A stretch of DNA of 10,250 nucleotides from an uncultured Janibacter sp. (GTDB lineage: Bacteria > Actinomycetota > Actinomycetes > Actinomycetales > Dermatophilaceae): positions 1-10,250 of the forward strand of contig CAMICF010000098.1 of NCBI GenBank assembly GCA_946222495.1, given 5' to 3'. Made by a program: the position numbers and the translations under genes. Positions 1-5,669 of the stretch are shown one piece after another. Numbering within the stretch: the stretch's first letter is position 1; each line of letters starts with the position of its first letter. The notes below the pieces were generated by a model. That model was not told where the DNA came from. It worked only from the letters and a program-made list of their open reading frames with translations, and ran no database searches.

Positions 1-321
1 GGGGAGGGTGCTCGGGGCGGACAGGGACGCCGAGCGGGCCACGGCAGCGGTGAGCAGGGTGCGGAACTCCCGGAACCCGCTGCAGCCGATGGCCTTGGCC
101 AGGCGGATGACCGAGGCCTCGCTCGTGCCGGAGTGCGCGGCGAGCTGCTGGATCGTCATCGGGACGACGACCCGGGGGTCCTCGAGCACGACCCGGCCGA
201 CCTGTGCCGGACCGGTACTCAGGGACGGGACGTGTGAGCGCAGGACGGGCAGCAGCGTCTCCGGGACGACCGGCGGCACTGCCTCCTCAGGTGTGGAGGT
301 TTTCTCCACTCTGATAGCCAT
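1..321 (-). CDS. MurR/RpiR-family transcriptional regulator, N-terminal part (runs off window)
   Basis: The reading frame opens at ATG (complement of 319-321) and stays open for 107 codons to the window edge, so only the DNA-binding half is visible. Residues ~57-80 (IQQLAAHSGTSEASVIRLAK, then AIGC) form the helix-turn-helix typical of the RpiR/MurR family, followed by the family's usual G-F-x-E-F-R-x-L segment at 82-89. Known members carry a C-terminal SIS domain that binds a phosphosugar and controls sugar or amino-sugar catabolism; that domain would lie outside this window, so the ligand cannot be inferred. No clear ribosome binding site precedes the ATG. Two inverted repeats flank the start (293-309 and 324-339) and could be autoregulatory operators. 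It is co-directional with the copper chaperone gene upstream, separated by 66 bases, but no functional link is evident. Confidence 0.85.
   Translation of the reverse strand, partial: MAIRVEKTSTPEEAVPPVVPETLLPVLRSHVPSLSTGPAQVGRVVLEDPRVVVPMTIQQLAAHSGTSEASVIRLAKAIGCSGFREFRTLLTAAVARSASLSAPSTLP
293..309. promoter_or_regulatory. Inverted repeat inside the first codons of the RpiR-type gene (candidate operator 1)
   Basis: GTGGAG-GTTTT-CTCCAC is a perfect 6-bp inverted repeat around a 5-base A/T-rich spacer. RpiR-family regulators are known to bind short palindromes with A/T-rich centres, often in their own promoters. It shares the GAAAAC core (minus-strand reading) with the second repeat 30 bp away. 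Operator function is inference. Confidence 0.4.
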
Positions 322-323
322 TC

Positions 324-339
324 GGCGGAGTTTTCCGCC
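324..339. promoter_or_regulatory. Inverted repeat just upstream of the RpiR-type start codon (candidate operator 2)
   Basis: GGCGGA-GTTT-TCCGCC is a perfect 6-bp inverted repeat two bases upstream of the start codon. Its centre is about 30.5 bp, close to three helical turns, from the centre of the 293-309 repeat, so both would face the same side of the DNA. This suits cooperative binding by the encoded regulator, but it could also be an RNA hairpin over the translation start. Confidence 0.4.
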
Positions 340-387
340 AAGGGGCGGTGCTGTCAAGAGGTGCGGCGCGCCCTGCGCCCTTCGGGG

Positions 388-594
388 TCAGGCAGGGGTG
401 GCCGAGTAGCCGGCCTCCGTGACGGCCGCGAGGACCGCGGCGTCGTCGACGCCCGAGCCGCTGACGACGAGCTCGCCCGTCTCGGCGCTCACCCGGACGT
501 CCTCGACCCCGGCGATGCCGCCGACCTCCTCGCGCACCGCGGCCTCGCAGTGGCCGCACGTCATGCCGGTCACCCGGTACTCGTTGTCACTCAT
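388..594 (-). CDS. copZ: CopZ-like copper chaperone (heavy-metal-associated domain protein)
   Basis: A 68-residue protein consisting of a single HMA domain. The metal-binding loop MTCGHC is at residues 11-16, giving the M-x-C-x-x-C ligand pair Cys13 and Cys16. The remainder follows the beta-alpha-beta-beta-alpha-beta pattern (VTGMTCGHCEAAVREEV, then GVEDVRVSAETGELVV, then AVLAAVTEAGY). Such cytosolic chaperones bind Cu(I) and hand it to a CopA-type P1B-ATPase or to a CsoR repressor. The length is normal for free-standing CopZ proteins. An AAGAGGAG ribosome binding site lies 4 bases before the ATG. The promoter region carries a CsoR-like palindrome (649-667), which supports copper-inducible expression. 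No CopA ATPase or csoR gene is in the window, so the chaperone stands alone here. Confidence 0.9.
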   Translation of the reverse strand: MSDNEYRVTGMTCGHCEAAVREEVGGIAGVEDVRVSAETGELVVSGSGVDDAAVLAAVTEAGYSATPA

Positions 595-646
595 GGCTCT
601 CCTCTTGTCGATCTGCCCTGGAGGGTGTTGCGTTGACCTTCTCGAC

Positions 647-674
647 TGTATACCCCTTGGGGGTACAGCGTTAA
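647..674 (-). promoter_or_regulatory. Predicted promoter of the copZ-like gene
   Basis: Read on the minus strand, a -10 TATACA (complement of 647-652) and a weak -35 TTAACG (complement of 669-674) are separated by 16 bases. The palindrome at 649-667 fills the spacer and overlaps the -10, the usual geometry for a CsoR-repressed promoter. This is a prediction from sequence only. Confidence 0.5.
649..667. promoter_or_regulatory. CsoR-type copper operator
   Basis: TACCCC (651-656) and GGGGTA (660-665) form an inverted repeat around a T-T-G centre. Known CsoR operators are palindromes of the TACCCC...GGGGTA kind with a G/C-rich core. The site sits over the promoter of a copper chaperone gene, which makes CsoR the best candidate. 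A related RcnR/FrmR-family repressor is the main alternative. Confidence 0.7.
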
Positions 675-678
675 GGGG

Positions 679-707
679 TTGGCCTCCCTGTGCACGACGC
701 CTACCCT
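679..707 (+). promoter_or_regulatory. Predicted promoter giving a leaderless transcript for the ABC-F leader peptide
   Basis: A -35-like TTGGCC (679-684) and a -10-like TACCCT (702-707, matching the actinobacterial TANNNT pattern) are separated by 17 bases. Seven bases then lead to the ATG at 715. Transcription would start at or beside that A, making the leader peptide mRNA leaderless. A GGAGG is present at 709-713, but it lies only one base from the ATG, too close to act as a normal ribosome binding site. Confidence 0.55.
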
Positions 708-714
708 TGGAGGC

Positions 715-759
715 ATGTATTCAGGAATCGCCTCGATGAGGCTGCGGACTCGCCGCTGA
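715..759 (+). CDS. Regulatory leader peptide of the ABC-F gene (14 residues, RLR motif)
   Basis: A short ORF encodes MYSGIASMRLRTRR and ends in TGA at 757-759. Residues 8-11, Met-Arg-Leu-Arg, contain the +X+ motif. In the leader of ermD (MTHSMRLRFPTLNQ) the same M-R-L-R sequence causes the ribosome to arrest when a macrolide occupies the exit tunnel. From memory, the corynebacterial Erm(X) leader also has an RLRT segment near its end. By analogy arrest would place Leu10 in the P site and Arg11 in the A site. The ORF lies 106 bases upstream of the ABC-F start, and its last codons form one arm of the attenuator hairpin (751-764). Translation is supported by a promoter placed for leaderless initiation. 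Expression and arrest are inferred. Confidence 0.65.
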   Translation: MYSGIASMRLRTRR

Positions 760-803
760 CGGCGGCAGAGCTCCCACTCACTCCCTTCGCTCTGGACGCC
801 GTC
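751..803 (+). promoter_or_regulatory. Attenuator: alternative hairpins 1:2 and 2:3 upstream of ABC-F
   Basis: Segment 1 (CGCCG, 751-755) pairs with segment 2 (CGGCG, 760-764), with the leader's stop codon in the CTGA loop. Segment 2, as GACGGCG (758-764), pairs instead perfectly over 7 bp with segment 3, CGCCGTC (797-803). The two pairings exclude each other, and 2:3 also excludes the terminator stem at 798-823. A ribosome stalled at codons 10-11 (742-747) would cover segment 1 and favour 2:3, the antiterminator. A ribosome that finishes and leaves would allow 1:2 and hence termination. Pairing was found by eye; no folding energies were computed. Confidence 0.6.
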
Positions 804-831
804 CCGCGCACCAGCCGGGCGGCCCCTTTTT
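798..831 (+). terminator. Rho-independent terminator (attenuator stem 3:4) before ABC-F
   Basis: GCCGTCC (798-804) pairs with GGGCGGC (817-823) over 7 bp with one G-U pair and a 12-base loop. CCC and five T's (827-831) follow. The T-run is conspicuous in this GC-rich DNA. Weak points are the three C's between stem and T-run and the short run. It would stop transcription 35 bases before the ABC-F start codon unless segment 3 is held by the antiterminator. Confidence 0.55.
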
Positions 832-843
832 GCATGCCCGGCT
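813..843. repeat. 8-bp inverted repeat around the T-run upstream of ABC-F
   Basis: AGCCGGGC (813-820) and GCCCGGCT (836-843) are a perfect inverted repeat with a 15-base loop that contains the T-run. The 5' arm shares 817-820 with the 3' arm of the terminator stem, so this fold competes with it. It may form in the antiterminated transcript and lies 12 bases upstream of the weak GAAGAGAG ribosome binding site. Confidence 0.45.
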
Positions 844-865
844 CACGACGAGCCGAAGAGAGCAC

Positions 866-2528
866 ATGCACCACCTCAGTACCCATGAACCCTCCACCCG
901 CGCTGCCCTGACGCGAGGAATCCCCGCAGGCGGCAGCGCCCACGTCCGAGTAGAAGGCGTCTCCGTCACCCTCGGCGGCCACCCCGTCCTGAACGCGGTG
1001 GACGCGACCGTCTCCGCCGGCTCCCGACTGGCGATCGTCGGCGAGAACGGACGCGGCAAGACCACGCTCCTGCACCTCCTCGCCGGGCTGCTCCCGCCGG
1101 ACTCGGCACGGTCACCTCCGCCGGGTCCGTCGCCCTGGCCCAGCAGGCCCTCGAGGCGGGGCCGGGGGGAACCGTCGGGTCCCTTGTCGAGCTGGCGATC
1201 GCCGACTCCCTTCGCGCCCTGGTGGATCTCGACGCCGCGACGGAGTCCCTCGGCGCAGGGGCCCCGGGAGCGGACGACCGCTATGCCGACGCGCTGGAGC
1301 GCGCCACGGCCCTCGATGCCTGGGACGCCGACCGGCGCGTCGACGTGGCACTCGCCGGACTGCGGGCGTGCACCGACCGCGAGCGGAAGTTGCGCACGCT
1401 GTCCGTGGGGCAGCGATACCGGGTGCGCCTCGCGTGCGTCCTCGGTGCCAACCCGACCTGCTGCTCCTCGACGAGCCGACCAACCACCTCGACGCGGCCG
1501 GGCTCGCCTTCCTCACCGCCAGCCTGCGCGAGCACCGTGGCGGCGTCGCGGTCGTCACCCATGACCGCGCCCTGCTCCGGGACGTCGCGACCTCCTTCCT
1601 CGACCTCGACCCGAGCGAGGACGGCCGGCCGCGGCTGTACGCCGGCGGCTACGAGGGGTGGGTCGAAGGGAGGCGCGCGGACCGGGCCCGCTGGGAGCAG
1701 GACTTCGCCGACCAGCAGGCCGAGCACCGTCGACTCACCCGGGCCGCGGAGGAGGCCCGGTCGCGCCTGCGGACCGGATGGCGTCCGGACAAGGGCACCG
1801 GCAAGCACCAGCGGGCCACTCGCGCGGCCGGGGTGGTCCAGACCTTCAACCGGAGGAAGGGGGACCTCGAGGAGCATGCGGTCACCGTGCCTCGGCCACC
1901 GCTGGAGCTCCGGTGGCCCTCAACGAGGACCCGGCCCGGCCGGACCCTGCTGACGTGCGCATCTGTGGCCGTGGCCGGTCGCCTCGAGGAGCCGGTGACG
2001 ACGGAGCTCGCCGGAGGAGGGCGGCTGCTCATCACCGGACCGAATGGCGCGGGCAAGTCCAGCCTCCTGGCGGTGATGACCGGAGCCCTCGAGCCGACCA
2101 GTGGACGCCGCATCCTCCACACCGGAGTGCGGTTGGCCGTGCTCTCCCAGGAGGTGCCGGAGTGGCCGGGCGAGCTGACGGCGCACCAGCTCTTCGAGCG
2201 TCACCTCGCGGAGCGCGAGGCAGCCGGCGTCGCCCGTGGCGAGACCTCGCTGGGCGGCCTCGGGTTGCTCGACCGGCAGGCGCTCGCGGTGCCGGTGGCC
2301 CGGATGTCCCAGGGGCAGCAGCGTCGCCTGCACCTCGCGCTGTGCCTCGTCGACGAACCGGATCTGCTCGTCCTCGACGAGCCGACGAATCACCTGTCGT
2401 CCAGGCTCGTCGACGAGATGACGGAGGCGGTGCGGTCGACGCGGACGGCCGTCGTGGTCGCGACCCATGACCGGCAGATGCTGCGCGACCTCGCGGACTG
2501 GCCTCGACTCGAGCTGCGCGGCGTGTGA
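866..2528 (+). pseudogene. ABC-F ribosome-protection ATPase (macrolide/lincosamide-resistance type), two frameshifts
   Basis: Read across three frames this is one ABC-F protein of about 554 residues, the size of actinobacterial self-resistance factors such as TlrC, CarA and OleB. ATG 866 follows a weak GAAGAGAG. The first domain has Walker A GENGRGKT (residue ~59) and signature LSVGQ (~1399). Walker B LLLLDEPTNHLD with the catalytic Glu begins at ~1458. A linker rich in charged residues (~1650-1880) is the antibiotic-resistance-domain position. The second domain has Walker A GPNGAGKSS (~2037), signature MSQGQQ (~2304), Walker B LLVLDEPTNHL (~2364) and H-loop ATHDR (~2460). There are no membrane segments. 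Family members bind the ribosomal E site and dislodge drugs. The frame shifts at 1105-1106 (GG where GGG is expected) and at 1452-1454 (CCC where CCCC is expected). As written, the ATG 866 frame stops at 1564 after domain-1 Walker A. It is either a true pseudogene or an intact gene with sequence errors. Confidence 0.85.
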
Positions 2529-2574
2529 GCAGGGCGACCCGTCGCGCGAAGGGAGCCCACCCTCGCGGCCCGTG

Positions 2575-2580
2575 CACAAT
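2575..2580 (+). promoter_or_regulatory. Possible -10 element for the flavoprotein gene
   Basis: CACAAT lies six bases upstream of the chosen GTG start at 2587, where no ribosome binding site is visible. That spacing would give a leaderless transcript. No convincing -35 was found, so the call is weak; read-through from the ABC-F gene 58 bases upstream is also possible. Confidence 0.25.
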
Positions 2581-2586
2581 GGGCCG

Positions 2587-4254
2587 GTGGCCGACCGCAC
2601 CGACCTGCCCCGCCGTTCCGTCTGGCACGGATGGGGCGACCCCGCGCACGCGAGGCCCCTGCCCACCGGGACCTGGTCGCTGCTGCGCTTCCTCGGCCGG
2701 ATCACGGCCACGGACCGTGAGGTCCTGCCGGTGGCGCTGGAGGACGTCCGCGTCCCGGAGGTCCGGCTCTCCGTCGCGGCGCGGACCGCCCTCGCCGCCG
2801 TCGTCGGTGACCAGCACCTCTCGACCGAGCGCCTCGACCGGGTCGAGCACGCCGGCGGCAAGAGCTATCCCGACCTCCTCCGTCTCCGCGGCGGTGACGG
2901 CTCACGGGCGCCCGACGCCGTCGTCTTCCCGGGGACCACCGAGGAGGTGGCCGACGTCCTGGCCGCCTGCGTCCAGCACGAGGTGGCGGTCGTCCCCTTC
3001 GGCGGTGGGACGAGCGTCGTCGGCGGCGTGGACCCGCTGCGGGGTCCCTTCACCGCAGTGATCAGCCTCGACCTGCGTCGTCTCGACGCGGTGCTCGACG
3101 TCGACGCGGTGGCGCAGACGGCGGTCGTGCAGGCCGGGGCCCGTGGCCCCGAGGCGGAGGCGGTCTTCCAGCGGCACGGGCTGACCCTCGGGCACTTCCC
3201 GGAGAGCTTCGAGCAGGCCACCATCGGCGGCTTCCTCGTCACCCGGAGCGTGGGGCCGGCCTCCTCCGGCTACGGGCGCTTCGAGGACAACGTCGTCGCG
3301 GCCACCATGGCGACCCCGACGGGGGTCCTCGAGCTCGGCGGCCGGGCCCCGGCGAAGGAGACGGCCGCCGGTCCCCGGCTGCTCGACGTGGTCATCGGCA
3401 GCGAGGGGGCGCTCGGCGTCGTCACGGAGGCCACCGTCCAGCTGGCGCGGCGACCACGGGTCGAGCGCCAGGAGACCTGGGCCTTCCGGGACACCGAGCG
3501 GGGGTTCGCCGCCCTGCGTGACGTGGTCCAGGAGCTGGGCGTCGGGATCATGCCCGACGTCTCCCGGCTCGCGGACGCCAACGCGACGACGACCGTCATG
3601 TCCCAGTCCGGCATCGCGGGGATCCCGTCCATGGGCGTGCTGCGAGCCCGGGGCTGGCGCGAGCCGGCGCTCGCCGTCTTCCACCTCGAGGACGCGGACC
3701 GGTCGACGCTGCGCTTCCGACGCAGGAGGCTCGCCGCCGTGCTCAAGCGGCAGGGGGCGGCCCGGATGCCCGACTCCATCGCCGAGCACGGGATGCGCAA
3801 CCGCTTCGACGGCCCCTACCAGCGCGACCGCCTCATGGACCGAGGCGTCCTCGTCGACACGATCGAGACCGCGACGACGTGGGACAACCTCGAGTACCTG
3901 TACACGGAGGTGCAATCGGCGCTCGCCGAGTCCCTGAGGGAGCGCTACTGGGTGCAGTGCCATGTCTCCCACCTCGACCGTGGCGGCGCAGCGCTCTCCT
4001 TCACCGTCATGGCCGCCGGCGGGAGCGACCCGATGGCCCGGTGGGAGCGGATGACGCGCGCCGCGGTCGGGGCCGTGGCCGGCGCCGGCGGCACCATCAC
4101 CCACCGCCTCGCCGTCGGGACCGCCCGCCGCCCGTGGATCGGCGACGAGGTCGGGCACGGCGGCGTCCGCATCCTGCGGGCGCTCAAGGCGGAGCTCGAC
4201 CCGGCCGGCATCCTCAACCCCGGCAAGCTCATCCCCGAGGAGGGAGAACGGTGA
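2587..4254 (+). CDS. FAD-binding oxidase, alkyldihydroxyacetonephosphate-synthase-like
   Basis: About 555 residues from GTG 2587. The frame is open further upstream to 2467, but that part overlaps the ABC-F gene and does not look like family sequence. The PCMH-type FAD domain has PFGGGTSVVGG near residue 139. The segment GHFPESFEQATIGG near 202 is characteristic of alkyl-DHAP synthase (AGPS) relatives. The C-terminal FAD-oxidase domain has CHVSH at ~458-462 and ends in LDPAGILNPGKL. AGPS swaps the acyl chain of acyl-DHAP for an alkyl chain in ether-lipid synthesis; the actinobacterial relatives have no firmly known substrate. At the place of the AGPS catalytic triad His-His-His this protein reads His506-Arg-Leu, so AGPS chemistry is doubtful. 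It overlaps the lipid kinase gene by four bases (GTGA), like Rv2251/Rv2252 in Mycobacterium tuberculosis. Cytosolic or membrane-peripheral; no signal peptide seen. Confidence 0.85.
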   Translation: MADRTDLPRRSVWHGWGDPAHARPLPTGTWSLLRFLGRITATDREVLPVALEDVRVPEVRLSVAARTALAAVVGDQHLSTERLDRVEHAGGKSYPDLLRLRGGDGSRAPDAVVFPGTTEEVADVLAACVQHEVAVVPFGGGTSVVGGVDPLRGPFTAVISLDLRRLDAVLDVDAVAQTAVVQAGARGPEAEAVFQRHGLTLGHFPESFEQATIGGFLVTRSVGPASSGYGRFEDNVVAATMATPTGVLELGGRAPAKETAAGPRLLDVVIGSEGALGVVTEATVQLARRPRVERQETWAFRDTERGFAALRDVVQELGVGIMPDVSRLADANATTTVMSQSGIAGIPSMGVLRARGWREPALAVFHLEDADRSTLRFRRRRLAAVLKRQGAARMPDSIAEHGMRNRFDGPYQRDRLMDRGVLVDTIETATTWDNLEYLYTEVQSALAESLRERYWVQCHVSHLDRGGAALSFTVMAAGGSDPMARWERMTRAAVGAVAGAGGTITHRLAVGTARRPWIGDEVGHGGVRILRALKAELDPAGILNPGKLIPEEGER

Positions 4255-5123
4255 CCGCTCGCGAGGTGCTCATCATCGCCAACCCGGCCGCGCGCAACGG
4301 CGAGACCACGGCCATGATCCCGGTGGCCGTGGAGATCCTCCGCTCGCACGGCTGGTCGGTCGACGTCGCCGTCACCCGGTCCGTCGAGCATGCGGTCGAG
4401 CTCGCCGCCGGGGCCCGCGAGGACCAGCTCCTGGCGGCGCTCGGCGGTGACGGCCTCCTCGCCCGCGTCGCCGAGGGTGCGCTCCGGTCCGGGGCGCTGG
4501 TCGCCCCGCTGCCCGGCGGTCGTGGCTGCGACTTCATCCGTGCCCTCGGTGGGGCCCGGGATCTCCGTGAGGCGGCCACCGCCCTTCCCTCTGCCACGGA
4601 GCGAAGGGTGGACGTCGGGTTCGCGGGGGAGACCCCCTTCCTCGGGGTCGCCACGGTGGGCTACGACTCGCTGGCCAACGACCACGCGAACTCGGCGCCT
4701 TCGTGGGTGCCGTCCTCGCTCGTCTACGCCTACGGCGGTGCCCGCGCGCTGGTCGAGACCCGGACGACGGCGATCACGATGACGACCGACGGGCGCGAGC
4801 GGACCTTCGACGGGTGGAGCGTCGCCATCGGCAACTCCGGGCGCTACGGCGCCGGGCTGCGGGTCAACCCCGAGGCCAGCCTCACCGACGGCGAGCTCGA
4901 CGTCACGACCGTCGAGAGCCTGTCGCGGTGGTGGTTCCCGGTGATGCTGCCGCGGTACGTCAAGGGCACCCACATCGACGGCGAGCGCATCCGCGGCGAC
5001 CGTGGTCGCACCATCGAGATCGCCGCGCCGACGGGCTACCGGGTGTACGCCGACGGTGACGACGTCGGTGCGACGCCGATGACCTTCACCGTGCAGCAGG
5101 GGGCGCTGCGGATCCTCGCCTGA
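4251..5123 (+). CDS. Diacylglycerol kinase-like lipid kinase (DagK/YegS family)
   Basis: 290 residues starting at GTG 4251, with AGGAGG at 4238-4243 seven bases upstream. The DAGK catalytic domain shows the N-terminal NPAARNG (11-17), the nucleotide loop GGDG at 65-68, PLPGGRGCDF at ~86-95 in the place of the usual P-x-G-T-x-N-D-F, and the C-terminal lobe SGRYGAGLRVNPEASLTDGELDV. The family phosphorylates diacylglycerol or related lipids with ATP at the membrane. The mycobacterial homologue Rv2252 is a diacylglycerol kinase connected with phosphatidylinositol mannoside synthesis. The Thr after GGDG is Leu and the Asn before Asp-Phe is Cys93, so it is a divergent member. The GTGA overlap with the flavoprotein gene implies translational coupling and a shared lipid pathway. 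It ends nine bases from the convergent Hsp20 gene. Confidence 0.9.
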   Translation: MTAREVLIIANPAARNGETTAMIPVAVEILRSHGWSVDVAVTRSVEHAVELAAGAREDQLLAALGGDGLLARVAEGALRSGALVAPLPGGRGCDFIRALGGARDLREAATALPSATERRVDVGFAGETPFLGVATVGYDSLANDHANSAPSWVPSSLVYAYGGARALVETRTTAITMTTDGRERTFDGWSVAIGNSGRYGAGLRVNPEASLTDGELDVTTVESLSRWWFPVMLPRYVKGTHIDGERIRGDRGRTIEIAAPTGYRVYADGDDVGATPMTFTVQQGALRILA

Positions 5124-5132
5124 GGCGTGGCG

Positions 5133-5669
5133 TCATCCGGCGGCATCGCCGTCGGTGACCGGACGGGTGGTGGAGGTGCTGCCCGTGCGCTCGACGAGGG
5201 GGATGCGCGACCCCGTCGCGCCGGAGGCGCCCTCGCGCACGGTCAGCTCGACGAGGCCGTTGGCGAACTCCGCGGAGATCTGCGACGGCGTCGTCCCCTC
5301 GGGCAGGGTGAGTGACCTGCGGAACTCGCCGAGGTAGCGCTCGCGGACGAGGAAGGCGGCCGCGTCCGGTGCCTGCGCGTCCTCGCGCGACCCCGAGACG
5401 GTGAGGATGCCGCGGGTGAGGCGCAGGTCGATCGTCGCGGGGTCGACCCCCGGCAGCTCGATGCGGATGACGAGGTCGTCTCCGATGGCGAGGATGTCCG
5501 TCGTCGGTGCCCACGCCGACGCCCGGGTGCGGCGCTCGATCTGCGGGTCGACGGACTCGATGCCGTGGATCCCGAGCGACCGGATGCGGGTCGCCTCGCT
5601 GATGAGGTCGGTGACGCCGGCGAAGCGTCGGGCGTCGCCGGCCCTGCGGGGCTTGTCCTGGTCGCTCAC
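5133..5669 (-). CDS. Hsp20/alpha-crystallin family small heat-shock protein
   Basis: 178 residues. GTG at 5669 was chosen because it overlaps the upstream transporter stop as GTGA and has AAGG/AGG sequences before it. The alpha-crystallin domain spans ~53-145: DLVIRIELPGVD (65-76), GILTVSGSR (87-95), a RERYLGEFRRSLTLP segment (109-123) and the family hallmark ANGLVELTV (136-144). The ~50-residue N-terminal arm is polar and charged. The C-terminal tail has IPLV (156-159) in the place of the I-x-I/V assembly motif. Such proteins are ATP-independent holdases that form oligomers and bind unfolding proteins. The gene is coupled to a BCCT-type osmolyte transporter, which suggests a joint response to osmotic or heat stress. 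The frameshift in the upstream transporter, if real, could reduce its translation. Confidence 0.92.
   Translation of the reverse strand: MSDQDKPRRAGDARRFAGVTDLISEATRIRSLGIHGIESVDPQIERRTRASAWAPTTDILAIGDDLVIRIELPGVDPATIDLRLTRGILTVSGSREDAQAPDAAAFLVRERYLGEFRRSLTLPEGTTPSQISAEFANGLVELTVREGASGATGSRIPLVERTGSTSTTRPVTDGDAAG

Noticed and set aside
690..911. Longer ORF overlapping the leader-peptide region
   Set aside because: It overlaps the leader peptide, attenuator and ABC-F start in another frame and has no recognisable content or ribosome binding site.
1105..1457. Programmed ribosomal frameshifting in the ABC-F gene
   Set aside because: Two separate shifts in the same direction in short G/C runs, without slippery heptamers or evident stimulatory structures, and no ABC-F family member is known to need them. 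Missing bases explain both more simply.
2467..2586. Upstream start for the flavoprotein at ATG 2467
   Set aside because: It would overlap the conserved C-terminus of the ABC-F protein by 62 bases and adds a Cys/Ser-rich segment unlike the family.
2902..4158. Long antisense open frame across the flavoprotein gene
   Set aside because: A high-GC shadow frame with no domain, start-site signal or conservation pattern; the plus-strand flavoprotein explains the region.
5101..5160. Bidirectional terminator between the convergent kinase and Hsp20 genes
   Set aside because: Only nine bases separate the stops, and no stem with a T-run could be found around them.
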